This document shows, piece after piece, positions 15,722 through 24,294 of a stretch of 64,000 nt of DNA; position 1 is the first letter of the stretch; each line of letters opens with the position of its first letter. The notes beneath the pieces are model-generated. The model ran no database searches. It was not told the origin of the DNA and worked only from the letters and a program-made list of their open reading frames with translations. The position numbers were made by a program, and so were the translations under genes. The stretch comes from Anaerolineales bacterium HSG25 (GTDB taxonomy: Bacteria; Chloroflexota; Anaerolineae; 4572-78; J111): assembly GCA_030377865.1 (NCBI GenBank), contig JAUCGA010000007.1, positions 1 to 64,000 on the forward strand. Reading direction: 5' to 3'.

Positions 15722-16050
15722 GTGTTGGGTATATCAGTTATAGTTATTCAGAAAAAGTTTTCTCTTTTAGAGAAAGACGTTATTTGAATAACGTATACAA
15801 ATGTTGGGATAGAACTAGTTGTCTATCAAAAAATATTTATTGAGTATATCTTGCCGGATAAATCTGAGCAAGTTTATAACCTAGAAACTTTGCTTAAGTA
15901 GGCCAAACAACCTATAGTATCACTATTATGGCTGGTACAATCGTACCAACTTTTTAGAGGTAACTCAAACCGGATTCAAACTTGGTTTGGCACAGACTAT
16001 GATATAATATAAAGCAGTATCAAAATTCTTTAAGGAGTAGCATACCTAAC
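15722..16050. other. Divergent intergenic region with promoter
   Basis: Separates the aminotransferase and glycosylphosphotransferase genes. It contains a small hairpin at about 15762-15776 (TTTCTC/GAGAAA), imperfect TTATTC/GAATAA inverted arms around it, and the plus-strand promoter at 15999-16008. Confidence 0.6.
15999..16008 (+). promoter_or_regulatory. Extended -10 promoter of the glycosylphosphotransferase gene
   Basis: TGATATAAT (TG at 16000-16001, TATAAT at 16003-16008) about 43 bases before the start codon; a possible -35 TTGGTT lies 15 bp upstream at 15982-15987. Confidence 0.65.
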
Positions 16051-17541
16051 GTGAATACAACACAATCGGCAGATAGAACGGTTCCAGAATCATATATTGT
16101 TGATACATCTCGCTCAGAACGTTATGTATTAATTCTTGGTCTTATTTTGGTAGATTTGGCGATGTTGGCAATCGCCTTCCGACTAGCTTTTTATTTAAGG
16201 TTTGAAAACTCATTGCTATCAATAATTTGGGATAACTTTCCGGCTTCAATCCCACATACCTTTTATCAAACTTTGATTTTTTGGCTTGTCCCGTTATGGA
16301 TTATTATATTTGGGTCATTTGGGTTATATAGTAAAAAAAATCTTTTTAGTGGTACAATTGAGTATGCCTCTGTTTTTAATGCCTGTACGTTGGGCATGCT
16401 CCTAATTGTGTTGATGACTTTTTTTGATCCTGAGTTGGTTATTGCCCGCGGTTGGCTACTCATTTCGTGGATGTTGACTCTGTCTTGGGTAGGAATAGGT
16501 CGATTTACCGTTAGACGCATTGTTAAAGCCATGCGAATGAATGGTTTTTTTGCGGTTAATGTGCTGATTGTTGGAGCCAACGAAGAAGGGAAAGCGATTG
16601 CCAAACAACTTAGTACCAATCCCCGCACGGGTATCAACATTGTTGGCTTTGTAGACGATAATGAAAAATCGGGTGTAGAGGTTTTGCCTGACTTATTCGT
16701 CTTAGGCTCCATAGAAACGGCTCATGTTCTGGTTGACCAAGGCGGCATCCATGAACTAATTGTTCCGACGACGGCAGTGCCACGTGAAAAACTGTTGCGA
16801 CTTATCAAGACGTTTGTCGGGTACGAATATCTAACAATTCGTCTGTCATCAGGCTTGTACGAAATTTTAACCACAGGCGTACAAGTCCAAAAAGTCAATG
16901 GTGTTCCACTTATAAGTATCGACAAAGTGCGCTTAACTGGGTCAGACTTGTTGTTAAAAAGAGCCTTAGACGTTGGCGTTTCGTTCGCCGTGTTACCTGT
17001 TCTACTGCTAATTGCTTTGCCGATTGCCATTGCCATCCGAATCGAATCGCCGGGGCCAATTATGTACCGGCGACGAGTGATTGGCGTAGGAGGCCGCGAG
17101 TTTGATGCCTTTAAGTTCCGCACCATGTTTATTGATGGTAATGAACGGCTTGCCAAACGGCCTGACCTACTATTAGAGCTACAAGAAAACTTTAAGCTCA
17201 AAGAAGACCCACGCGTGACTTCGGTTGGTGGCTTCTTACGTCCCAAAAGTCTTGATGAACTGCCCCAAATCATCAACGTATTACGGGGACAAATGAGTCT
17301 AATCGGCCCCCGCATGATTACCGCCGAAGAGCAAGAAAAATATGGTAAATGGCGAACCAACCTTGTTACGGTTAAACCCGGTATTACTGGTTTGTGGCAA
17401 GTCAGTGGTCGAAGCGACCTAAGCTACGAAGACCGGGTGATGTTAGATATGCATTACATCCGTAACTATACCATTTGGATGGATGTACATGTCTTGTTAC
17501 GTACAATTCCAGCAGTGTTAGCTAAACGTGGGGCATATTAA
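16051..17541 (+). CDS. Exopolysaccharide polyprenyl glycosylphosphotransferase (WbaP/CpsE type)
   Basis: Starts a polysaccharide chain by moving a sugar-1-phosphate from a nucleotide sugar to undecaprenyl phosphate. The N-terminal half has about four transmembrane helices (residues 25-150), then a CoA-binding-like Rossmann domain (VLIVGANEEGKAIA, VGFVDDNEKSGVEVLPD). The C-terminal catalytic domain holds PGPIMYRRRVIGVGGREFDA, FKFRTM, PKSLDELPQIINVLRGQMSL and KPGITGLWQVSGRS, with a reentrant helix at about 305-330. 496 residues is typical. The start is GTG, preceded by AAGGAG at 16032-16037 at a rather long spacing of 13. It opens the plus-strand side of the polysaccharide locus. Confidence 0.93.
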   Translation: MNTTQSADRTVPESYIVDTSRSERYVLILGLILVDLAMLAIAFRLAFYLRFENSLLSIIWDNFPASIPHTFYQTLIFWLVPLWIIIFGSFGLYSKKNLFSGTIEYASVFNACTLGMLLIVLMTFFDPELVIARGWLLISWMLTLSWVGIGRFTVRRIVKAMRMNGFFAVNVLIVGANEEGKAIAKQLSTNPRTGINIVGFVDDNEKSGVEVLPDLFVLGSIETAHVLVDQGGIHELIVPTTAVPREKLLRLIKTFVGYEYLTIRLSSGLYEILTTGVQVQKVNGVPLISIDKVRLTGSDLLLKRALDVGVSFAVLPVLLLIALPIAIAIRIESPGPIMYRRRVIGVGGREFDAFKFRTMFIDGNERLAKRPDLLLELQENFKLKEDPRVTSVGGFLRPKSLDELPQIINVLRGQMSLIGPRMITAEEQEKYGKWRTNLVTVKPGITGLWQVSGRSDLSYEDRVMLDMHYIRNYTIWMDVHVLLRTIPAVLAKRGAY

Positions 17542-17615
17542 TACCGTATCAAAATAATAGTTGTTAAACTCATCATTCCAGCTTTTATGGTATGATTATG
17601 ACTGCCAACTTAAGA

Positions 17616-17670
17616 GTTCGTAGTAAGCACTTTAGTGCCGTTTGAAGGCGATAAATCACCTACTACAAAC
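17616..17670. repeat. Palindromic repeat with GTTCGTAGTA arms
   Basis: GTTCGTAGTA at 17616-17625 pairs with TACTACAAAC at 17661-17670, with smaller hairpins (GCACTTTAGTGC; GGCGATAAATCACC) inside. It occupies the gap between the glycosylphosphotransferase and isomerase genes. Confidence 0.65.
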
Positions 17671-17797
17671 GCTAAATTGACACTTATGATGGTATGATGA
17701 GTTAATTATTTAGAACCTTACGATTTATTATTTACAATTGGCTACCTGAAAGTTAGGCTACATTGTAACTCGTAAACCGTAATAACCGCATCTCATC

Positions 17798-18382
17798 ATG
17801 AGTTCCATATCAACCTTTGTAAGTACCTATTTTACTGAGCTACAAAAAACCATCGCCAAAGTGCCAACAGAACAAGTCGATACCATTATCGATATTTTGT
17901 TAGCCTGTAATCAACGTGGCAATAAGGTCTTTATTTTTGGTAATGGCGGTAGTGCCTCCACAGCCTCCCATTTTTCTTGTGACCTTGCTAAAAACACGTT
18001 GGTTGATGGAGCTAAACCGTTTAAAGTGGTTGCCCTGACCGACAACGTAGAGTTGATTACCGCTTGGGCTAACGACAGTTACTATGGAAACGTCTTTGCC
18101 GCGCAACTCGGCCCTTTGGTCGAGGAGGACGATGTTGTGATTGGCATCAGTTGCAGTGGTAACTCGCCCAATGTAATCAATGCTATGGAAACAGCCCGCA
18201 AATACAAGGCCATCACTATCGCCTTAACAGGTAATACAGGTGGCAAATTAGATGCTATGGTTGATGTTTGTCTTAAAGTTGACGATACCCATATTGCTCG
18301 ACAAGAAGATGTTCATTTGATATTAGAGCATTGTATTTGTTTTGCTATTTTAGACGAATTAAAACGTCAACATGCTACTTAG
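17798..18382 (+). CDS. SIS-domain phosphoheptose isomerase-like protein (GmhA type)
   Basis: Belongs to the sedoheptulose-7-phosphate isomerase family, which makes D-glycero-heptose 7-phosphate for surface glycans. Signature segments: FIFGNGGSASTASHFSCDL (46-63), ANDSYYGNVFAAQL (91-104), GISCSGNSPNVINAM (116-130) and THIARQEDVHLILEHCIC (164-181), which holds the His/Glu metal-binding residues. 194 residues is the usual length. The ATG begins the conserved domain, but no strong ribosome site is seen. Its place after the glycosylphosphotransferase gene supports a heptose in the surface polysaccharide, although related SIS proteins act on other sugar phosphates. Confidence 0.87.
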   Translation: MSSISTFVSTYFTELQKTIAKVPTEQVDTIIDILLACNQRGNKVFIFGNGGSASTASHFSCDLAKNTLVDGAKPFKVVALTDNVELITAWANDSYYGNVFAAQLGPLVEEDDVVIGISCSGNSPNVINAMETARKYKAITIALTGNTGGKLDAMVDVCLKVDDTHIARQEDVHLILEHCICFAILDELKRQHAT

Positions 18383-18413
18383 TATTAAATCAAGTTGCTT
18401 CTGACGGTCTAGT

Positions 18414-18440
18414 CATCCGATGACTTAAAGTCATCGGATG
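18414..18440. repeat. Perfect hairpin after the isomerase gene
   Basis: CATCCGATGACTT pairs with AAGTCATCGGATG around one base. It lies 32 bases after the stop codon and may act as a terminator, although no T-tract follows. Confidence 0.75.
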
Positions 18441-18627
18441 CCTAAAGGCCATATAACCTGTCAATTTTCTCTTGACTAAGTACCTCGGCGAATAACATTG
18501 CACCTCAAACATCGCCGCCGGAACATCCCCCGCTGTTTCCACAATCAGATCAACTCTCAGCAACTTCTCAGATTACTCTTAGTAAATCTTTACACCTCCC
18601 AATTAAAGTGGAAATGAGTCCTAAATA

Positions 18628-18693
18628 AATTGTGCGCTCCAGAGTGGTTCAATCTCTAAGATTGAACCACTCTCATGGCGAACTGCACAAGTT
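18628..18693. repeat. Nested palindromic repeat, family A (copy 2)
   Basis: Core AGAGTGGTTCAATCTC with its complement (18641-18673), outer arms AATTGTGCG (left) and CTGCACAAGTT (right). It matches copy 1 at 2862-2928 in core, outer arms and spacing, with compensating changes in the stem (AGAATGG/CCATTCT versus AGAGTGG/CCACTCT). Confidence 0.85.
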
Positions 18694-18760
18694 AATTAAT
18701 CCCCAAGAGTTTGTCGTTTCATTCATGACCTGATATCTTGATAAAATCAAGAGCATTTTT

Positions 18761-18808
18761 TGACAGGATTAACAGGATTTTTTGCTTGTAATCCTATTAA
18801 TCCTGTCA
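18761..18808. repeat. TGACAGGATTAA-type palindromic repeat, copy 2
   Basis: TGACAGGATTAACAGGATT and AATCCTATTAATCCTGTCA are inverted arms separated by a T-rich loop. Copy 1 is at 5072-5140. Confidence 0.8.
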
Positions 18809-19302
18809 GATATTGTTTTAGTCGTGTTGAAATGATAAACTTCTGAATCCCGATTCCTAAAGACAAGTGTGGCTAACAAACGCCTTACACCTGCTGATAC
18901 AGCTTTTGCACCATGACGATACACCTGCTTAACTGATAAACTATGGTTAATCAATCATCAACACCAAACAATAGAACGGTACTGAACAGTGGACAATAAA
19001 CCTCAAATAAACCTTCGTTCAATGACAGGTAGACCAGTTTACTGGTAAGATACAAACATCCACTTCCAATCAATGCAGATTGGACATGAATAATGGTTGA
19101 CTCACAAACCACTCAATCTGCTAATGGTCGATTTTCTCACCAAAATTAATCTGAGTAATTTATGAAACCTCTACAACTTTCTCCAAAAACTGGCGTAAGG
19201 TATAGCGGAGAACGAAACAGTACCAAAAAACGGCTAACGGTATCAAATCTTTACCAGATTTTTGAAAGACCCTATTGACATTTTCAGTAAATTATGACAA
19301 AT

Positions 19303-19336
19303 TGAGTGTATGCTCATTTTTATGAGTAATTACTCA
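19303..19336. promoter_or_regulatory. Twin palindromic operator candidate
   Basis: TGAGTGTATGCTCA (19303-19316) and the perfect palindrome TGAGTAATTACTCA (19323-19336) begin exactly 20 bp apart, on nearly the same DNA face. A TTGACA lies upstream at 19275-19280. The arrangement suits a dimeric TetR- or MarR-type repressor controlling the export genes that follow; no such regulator gene is in the window. Confidence 0.6.
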
Positions 19337-19361
19337 ATTCGATAATAAGAAGTGAGCGACC

Positions 19362-19523
19362 ATGCAGTTTTTAATCCGATTGTTTGAAACGTTACTGTCT
19401 GAACCGAATAACTCATCAACCAACAGTACCATCCAACCCAAACAGTTCTCACTCCAAACTCGACTGATACTCGATCCCCAACAGCGCTTAAAGCTGTACA
19501 AAGCCATTGACTTGGCTGGTTAA
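19362..19523 (+). CDS. Small hypothetical protein, 53 aa
   Basis: An ATG frame beginning MQFLIRLFETLLSEPNNSS and ending LYKAIDLAG. It starts 26 bases after the twin palindromes and ends about 100 bases before the first HlyD-type gene. The upstream AAGTGAG is a weak ribosome site. The N-terminal amphipathic segment and Ser/Thr/Asn-rich middle do not match a family I recognise. It may be a leader peptide or small regulator partner, or chance. Confidence 0.35.
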   Translation: MQFLIRLFETLLSEPNNSSTNSTIQPKQFSLQTRLILDPQQRLKLYKAIDLAG

Positions 19524-19621
19524 TAAAGTATCAGAGTTGACAGGTTTATCCCATTCGGGGGTGAACAAAAACCTATTAACTCTGAAAATATATAAATGTA
19601 TAAGCATAAAGAGGTTAAGTG

Positions 19622-20926
19622 ATGCGTAAAAACTATTTTTTGATTGTCTCCATGATTGTTTTGTTAGGCATAGTGTTGACTGGTTGCAATACAGCCAGTG
19701 TTGAAGAGGATACTGCCACCGAAGATATTCCGGTCGTGACCGCAGTCAATGATCAAGTATCAGCCGAATCGTTTATCGAGCCGGTTCGTTACCTTGATGT
19801 GACCTTTGAAACCAGCGGCCAAATCGTCGAGCTACTGATTGAAGAAGGTCAACTTGTGACCGCTGGTGAGGTGATTGCTCGCTTAGACGACAGTGACCTG
19901 AAAGCGGCCATTCAAGTGGCTGAGGCCAACTTGAACAAAGCTCAAGCCGATGTGACCGCCATTAAAGCTGGCCCGACCGACGAAGAGATTGCTCAGGCAC
20001 AGGCTGGTATTCTCAAAACCGAGGCTGAACTGGTCAAGCTGATTACTGGCGCTACGCCCGAAGAGATTGCCGTGGCTGAGAGCAAAGTCCGTACCCGTCA
20101 GGCTCAATTGAGTCAAGTGTTAGCCTCCGCTCGACCGGGGCAACTCGAAGCCGCCGCCTCTGCTGTCATTTTAGCCGAAGTTGAGGTGGGTCAAGCTCAG
20201 TCTGCGTATGATGAAGGTCAGTTTGCTCTTGATAGCGACGTTCGAGCCGCTCGGTTGCACCAAGCTCAAGCCAGTTTAGCCAAAGCACTGGCCGAGTTTA
20301 ATCGTCTGAATAACGGCGCGACTGATGAAACAGTTGCCATTGCCAGAGCCAGCGTCAACCTAGAGCAAACTGCACTAGAAAAAGTGACCGCCAACCAGAT
20401 TCCACAACGGATTGCCGAAGCCCAAATCAATGTGCAAGATGCTGAGGTAGCCTTGGCTCGACTATTGGCCGGTAACACTGATGAGGCAATTGCCATCCGA
20501 GAAGCAGGCGTAAAGCAGGCCGAAGTGGCCTTGCAAAAAGCGGTCAACGATCTGGACAAGGCCGAACTTATCGCTCCGTTTGGTGGTATCATCGCCAATT
20601 TGCCCATTGAAGAAAGTGAGTTTATCAACAATGGAGCTACCGTCATGACCTTGGCCGACACCTCAGAATGGCTCATCAAAACCGATGACCTGACCGAAAT
20701 CGACATCGTCTCGGTGCAAGAAGGTCAGGTGGTTGAGGTTGAAGTGGATGCCTTACCAAGCGAAACCTTCACTGGCATCGTCACCCGCATCAAGCCAATG
20801 GCCGAAACCAAGGCTGGCGACGTAACCTACACCGTCGAAGTCAAACTGACTAGTGATGGGGCAACCGACAGCCAGTTACGATGGGGCATGACGGTCAACG
20901 TCAACATTGAAACTGAGACATTATAA
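19622..20926 (+). CDS. HlyD-family membrane fusion protein, lipoprotein
   Basis: A periplasmic adaptor-type protein that normally links an inner-membrane ABC, MFS or RND pump to the outside. A lipoprotein signal (MRKNYFLIVSMIVLLGIVL, lipobox LTGC) is followed by a lipoyl-like half motif (TSGQIVELLIEEGQLVTAGEVIARLDD), a long alpha-hairpin made of repeated units (GPTDEEIAQAQAG, GATPEEIAVAESK, GATDETVAIARAS, GNTDEAIAIREAG), the second lipoyl half (ELIAPFGGIIANLPIEESE) and a beta-barrel. GTG at 19619 is in frame, but GAGG at 19611-19614 is better spaced for the ATG at 19622. A similar gene follows; no pump gene is adjacent. Confidence 0.87.
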   Translation: MRKNYFLIVSMIVLLGIVLTGCNTASVEEDTATEDIPVVTAVNDQVSAESFIEPVRYLDVTFETSGQIVELLIEEGQLVTAGEVIARLDDSDLKAAIQVAEANLNKAQADVTAIKAGPTDEEIAQAQAGILKTEAELVKLITGATPEEIAVAESKVRTRQAQLSQVLASARPGQLEAAASAVILAEVEVGQAQSAYDEGQFALDSDVRAARLHQAQASLAKALAEFNRLNNGATDETVAIARASVNLEQTALEKVTANQIPQRIAEAQINVQDAEVALARLLAGNTDEAIAIREAGVKQAEVALQKAVNDLDKAELIAPFGGIIANLPIEESEFINNGATVMTLADTSEWLIKTDDLTEIDIVSVQEGQVVEVEVDALPSETFTGIVTRIKPMAETKAGDVTYTVEVKLTSDGATDSQLRWGMTVNVNIETETL

Positions 20927-20945
20927 TTGATTTTTGATGATATTC

Positions 20946-20998
20946 GGAGTGCAAAAGCTTCTTGCTTTTGCGGCAAAAGCAAGAAGCTTTTGCACTCC
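20946..20998. repeat. Long perfect hairpin between the two HlyD-type genes
   Basis: Arms of 25 bases (GGAGTGCAAAAGCTTCTTGC and on) with a CGG loop. It starts 20 bases after the first adaptor gene's stop. It could attenuate transcription into the second gene or be a mobile palindrome. Confidence 0.85.
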
Positions 20999-21059
20999 TT
21001 TTTCGACATCAAGCTCAACCAACTTCATTTAATTTTAGAACGATACGAGGGACTATTCG

Positions 21060-22376
21060 ATGAGTAAAAAACTACTACTGATAATCACGGTGTTCTTAAT
21101 CACCGGCGCGGGGATTGGTTACACCTTTATCAATCAAGCCGAGGCCGAAACAGAAGCCAAACCAGAACTGGTGGAAGAGCTTGTCTCCGACACCAAATTT
21201 GTCTCGGCAGAAGGGTTTGTACTGCCTCAGAAACAGGCTAAATTGGCCTTTGAAACGAGCGGTTGGTTGATTAACTTGGACGTTACTGAGGGCGACATAG
21301 TTATAGAAGGGCAGGTGCTGGCTCGTTTAGAAGATACTGACCAACAGTTCGCCATCGCCGAAATTGAGGCTCAACGGTTGTTGGCGCAGGCCAATTTGAA
21401 CCAACTATTAGCTGGCCCAACTCCTGAAGAGATTGCCCAAAAAGAGGTCGCACTAGCACGAGCCGAGGCCGCTCTTGAAACATTTATGACCGGCGCAACC
21501 AACGAAGATGTGGCGCAAGTAAAAGCTGGTTTGAACCTACGACAGTTGGAGCTACAAGAACTGTTGGCTGGTAATCGAGCCGAAGAGTTGTTAGCCGCCG
21601 AAGCCAGCATGAATCAGGCCGCGGCCGATGTTCAGCAAGCACAACTGGAATATAACAAAGTAGAAGGCAGTACGCATGACGAAGCGATTCAGCAAGTCGG
21701 CATAGGCTTACAAAAAGCGACCGCCGCTTATGAAAGTGCCAAAGCCTTGTACGAGGATGCACTTGCTGGAGCAACGCCCGAAGAGATTACGGTCTCTCGT
21801 TCGTTAGTGGCTGAGGAACAAGCCCTGCTCAAGCAGATTATGGCTGGTCCAACCGACGAAGAGATTACCTCGTTACTGGCCGATGTCCAACAGCGTCAAG
21901 CCGACTTAGATTTGCTTTTAGCTGGCTCTACCGATGAGGCGATTGCCGTCGGTGAGGCCGAAGTCACTCAGGTTGAGGCTCGATTAGCCCAAGTCAAGCT
22001 GACGGTCGAAGATACTGAAATCATCGCTCCGTTTGATGGGATTATCGCTGACTTGCCGATTGAGGATGGTCAGTATGTCAACATGGGTGAGCCGATATTG
22101 ACCCTCGCTCAGAGCCACCCGTGGTATATCGAAACCGATGATTTGACCGAACTCGATGTGATTTATGTAGAAGAAGGTCAAACTGTAACCGTTAAGGTCG
22201 ATGCCTTACCCGATGAGACCTTTGAAGGCACCATTACCCACATCAAACCGCAGTCCGAAACCAAAGCGGGCGACGTGACCTATACCGTAGACATCGCTCT
22301 GGCCGACAGCACCGCCACCGATGAGCGCCTACGCTGGGGTATGACAGCTTTTGTTGATGTGATGATTGATGAGTAA
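21060..22376 (+). CDS. HlyD-family membrane fusion protein
   Basis: Parallels the preceding adaptor over its length but has a plain N-terminal membrane anchor (LLLIITVFLITGAGIGYTF) without a lipobox cysteine. The lipoyl-like halves are TSGWLINLDVTEGDIVIEGQ and EIIAPFDGIIADLPIEDGQ, separated by the repeated hairpin units GPTPEEIAQKEVA, GATNEDVAQVKAG, GATPEEITVSRSL, GPTDEEITSLLAD and GSTDEAIAVGEAE. The closing beta domain DALPDETFEGTITHIKPQSETKAGDVTYTV is nearly the same as in the first protein, pointing to tandem duplication. 438 residues. It is likely cotranscribed with its neighbour unless the 25-bp hairpin between them terminates. Confidence 0.86.
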   Translation: MSKKLLLIITVFLITGAGIGYTFINQAEAETEAKPELVEELVSDTKFVSAEGFVLPQKQAKLAFETSGWLINLDVTEGDIVIEGQVLARLEDTDQQFAIAEIEAQRLLAQANLNQLLAGPTPEEIAQKEVALARAEAALETFMTGATNEDVAQVKAGLNLRQLELQELLAGNRAEELLAAEASMNQAAADVQQAQLEYNKVEGSTHDEAIQQVGIGLQKATAAYESAKALYEDALAGATPEEITVSRSLVAEEQALLKQIMAGPTDEEITSLLADVQQRQADLDLLLAGSTDEAIAVGEAEVTQVEARLAQVKLTVEDTEIIAPFDGIIADLPIEDGQYVNMGEPILTLAQSHPWYIETDDLTELDVIYVEEGQTVTVKVDALPDETFEGTITHIKPQSETKAGDVTYTVDIALADSTATDERLRWGMTAFVDVMIDE

Positions 22377-22382
22377 TTAGTT

Positions 22383-22471
22383 TTGCGGGGTTTCAGGGTA
22401 AGACCTCCAAAGAGAAAACCACACCTCCGAGGTGCGAAGCTCCTCGGAGGTGTTTGAGAAAAACCCTGCAA
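22383..22471. repeat. Family B palindromic repeat, intact copy
   Basis: Ends TTGCGGGGTTT and AAACCCTGCAA are inverted; inside is the hairpin CACCTCCGAGG / CCTCGGAGGTG around TGCGAAGCT. Sequence shared with the interrupted copy at 14256-14332 plus 14569-14610. Confidence 0.75.
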
Positions 22472-22531
22472 GATTTATTTAACAGTGTAGTTATTATACG
22501 AATTTATAACGATACAGAATAGGAACAAACG

Positions 22532-23965
22532 ATGACTATAAAAAAGACAGTACTACTAATCGCCATCATCATCGCCGGACTATTTGTCCCCGCCGTGATG
22601 GCTGATGAAGGCAAATTCACCGTGCAGGACATGCACGATACCTTAGCTCAAGGTACGGCCAAAGGGTTTTTGATGAGCGTCACTAACCCCGATTTGAGCG
22701 CCAGCCAAGATTTCTACCTGACCAGCAACGCCTCCGTACCGACTACTTTACTCAATAATAGTAGCTTCAACAGTTTTGAGATTGTCTCAACTGAACTGCT
22801 TGACGATACGACCCATCAAACCACCGCCCTGCTGAATCCGGGTCAAGAGACCGTCCTTATTACCAGTGGTTGGTATCAAGGTCGCTGGAAAGTTGAATCA
22901 GCCAGTTTGATGAGTGACACCTCTGCCGAGGCAACCTCCACTACCGAGCAGACCAGTCGCCCGACCAACCGTCAAACGACTACAACTGTTCCGGCCATAA
23001 GCAACGGTCTACAAGGCCAACTCGTTTTTCAGACCTACAGCGGTGGCCCGATTTACATCATCAACGCCAATGGAACCGGCCTCCGAGAAATCACCACCGG
23101 CATGGATCCGCAAGTTTCACCGGATGGTACGCAGTTGGTCTTCACTCGTTGGGAGCCAGAATATGCGCTCTACACCATCAACCTAAACGGAACCAACGAG
23201 CGCCAAGTTGCTACAGGTTGGCGACAGATGAAGTCACCCTCATGGTCAGCCGATGGTAGCCGAGTGGTATTCAGCTATCAAGAAGGGGGGCGTTTAGATG
23301 ACGAGTATCGAAGCATCAACTGGGCGCAAACCATGCGAACCGACGACACGCCCCGTATTCCTGATACGGCTCGCGACATCGAAACCGAAAACGGCACTAC
23401 CACCTATCGCCTGCCCATGGACGCATATTGGCATCTGCAACAGATTGACCTACTCAGCGCCATGCCGATTGATACCTCGACCGGCAGTCGCTACAGCTAC
23501 GGCTCTAGCTTCCATCCGCAAAACAGCCACCAAATCATCTACCGTGGAGACCGAGGGTTGGGTCTATACGATACGACCAGCCAAACCAGCCGCCCTTTGA
23601 CGACCGACTATCGTGACAAAGCGGCTGTCTTCTCACCGGACGGCACCAAAATTGCCGCCTCTTACTGGCAAGAAGGGCATTGGGAAGTGCATGTCCTAAA
23701 CGCTGATGGCACCGGACGACAACGTCTGACCGAAACACCCATGGCCGTTACGATTACCGAAAAACGAAGCTGGAACAACTCGGCACCGGCATGGTCTCCC
23801 GATGGGCAACACCTCACCTTTATGACCGACCGCACCGGCGAATGGGAGTTGTGGATTATGGATGTGGACGGGGCAAATCAGCGCCCCATGTTCACCAACG
23901 GCGCACTCGACGGCATCGAGTTTGAGTATGGCGGTGTTGACGAGCGTATGGTTTCTTGGAAATAG
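22532..23965 (+). CDS. Secreted TolB/PD40-type beta-propeller protein
   Basis: A signal peptide (TVLLIAIIIAGLFVPAVMA) leads to a roughly 100-residue N-terminal domain and a Thr-rich linker (about 125-160). A propeller follows, made of PD40 blades: IYIINANGTGLREITTG, SPDGTQLVFTRWE, YTINLNGTNERQ, WSADGSRVVFSYQEGG, FSPDGTKIAASYWQEG, VLNADGTGRQRLTE, WSPDGQHLTFMTDRTG and WIMDVDGANQR. Such propellers bind proteins or peptides outside the membrane; it is not TolB of the Tol-Pal system, since no tol genes are near. It follows the two adaptor genes on the same strand and may belong to the same export or surface function. The ATG is preceded by AGGAAC. Confidence 0.8.
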   Translation: MTIKKTVLLIAIIIAGLFVPAVMADEGKFTVQDMHDTLAQGTAKGFLMSVTNPDLSASQDFYLTSNASVPTTLLNNSSFNSFEIVSTELLDDTTHQTTALLNPGQETVLITSGWYQGRWKVESASLMSDTSAEATSTTEQTSRPTNRQTTTTVPAISNGLQGQLVFQTYSGGPIYIINANGTGLREITTGMDPQVSPDGTQLVFTRWEPEYALYTINLNGTNERQVATGWRQMKSPSWSADGSRVVFSYQEGGRLDDEYRSINWAQTMRTDDTPRIPDTARDIETENGTTTYRLPMDAYWHLQQIDLLSAMPIDTSTGSRYSYGSSFHPQNSHQIIYRGDRGLGLYDTTSQTSRPLTTDYRDKAAVFSPDGTKIAASYWQEGHWEVHVLNADGTGRQRLTETPMAVTITEKRSWNNSAPAWSPDGQHLTFMTDRTGEWELWIMDVDGANQRPMFTNGALDGIEFEYGGVDERMVSWK

Positions 23966-23978
23966 TTTAACTGGGAGC

Positions 23979-24055
23979 GCAGACATCCTGTCTGCGATGG
24001 GTTTGATGGTCGCCGATATGTATCGGCGACCCATACTTAGCGGATATTCATCCGC
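23979..24055. repeat. Triple hairpin array
   Basis: GCAGACatcctGTCTGC (23979-23995), GTCGCCGATATGTATCGGCGAC without lower-case breaks over 24009-24030, and GCGGATATTCATCCGC (24040-24055), spaced 10-13 bases. They may terminate the convergent transcripts. Confidence 0.75.
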
Positions 24056-24203
24056 CATACATCTGTTGTGATGGCGAGGTTACACGTTTCGCAACGATCA
24101 CGAAACATCAGAATATTTATTGGCGGTTGGTTATTGAGCCGACCAGCACCTTAGGCAGTTCCAGAAAAATAAATCTCCCGCCGTCCCCTGAGCCTGTCGA
24201 AGG

Positions 24204-24294
24204 GTAAAAGTTCAGTAAGAGCGCCCTAGAAACCCGATTTCTTAAAGAAATCGGGTTTCTGACGTTCCTTCTGGCGAGTTCACTGAATATTTAC
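24204..24294. mobile_element. 91-bp MITE-like element, copy 4
   Basis: GTAAAAGTTCAGTAAG to CACTGAATATTTAC around the GAAACCCGATTTCTT palindrome. GTCGAAGG occurs on both sides (24196-24203 and 24295-24302). Removing the element and one copy restores a continuous CCTGAGCCTGTCGAAGGGG sequence, so the pre-insertion site can be reconstructed. Confidence 0.88.

Larger units (their letters stand above)
18383..19618. other. 1.2-kb region with repeats, operator-like palindromes and one small frame
   Basis: Holds three palindromic repeats (18414-18440, 18628-18693, 18761-18808), twin TGAG palindromes at 19303-19336 and a 53-codon frame at 19362-19523. From about 18960 to 19260 I see nothing interpretable. 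Confidence 0.65.

Noticed and set aside
18769-18954. 61-codon minus-strand frame
   Set aside because: Its end is built from the TGACAGGATTAA repeat; no ribosome site or recognisable protein.
23966-24180. Riboswitch or attenuator
   Set aside because: The hairpins are symmetric dispersed palindromes at a convergent junction, not upstream of a gene.
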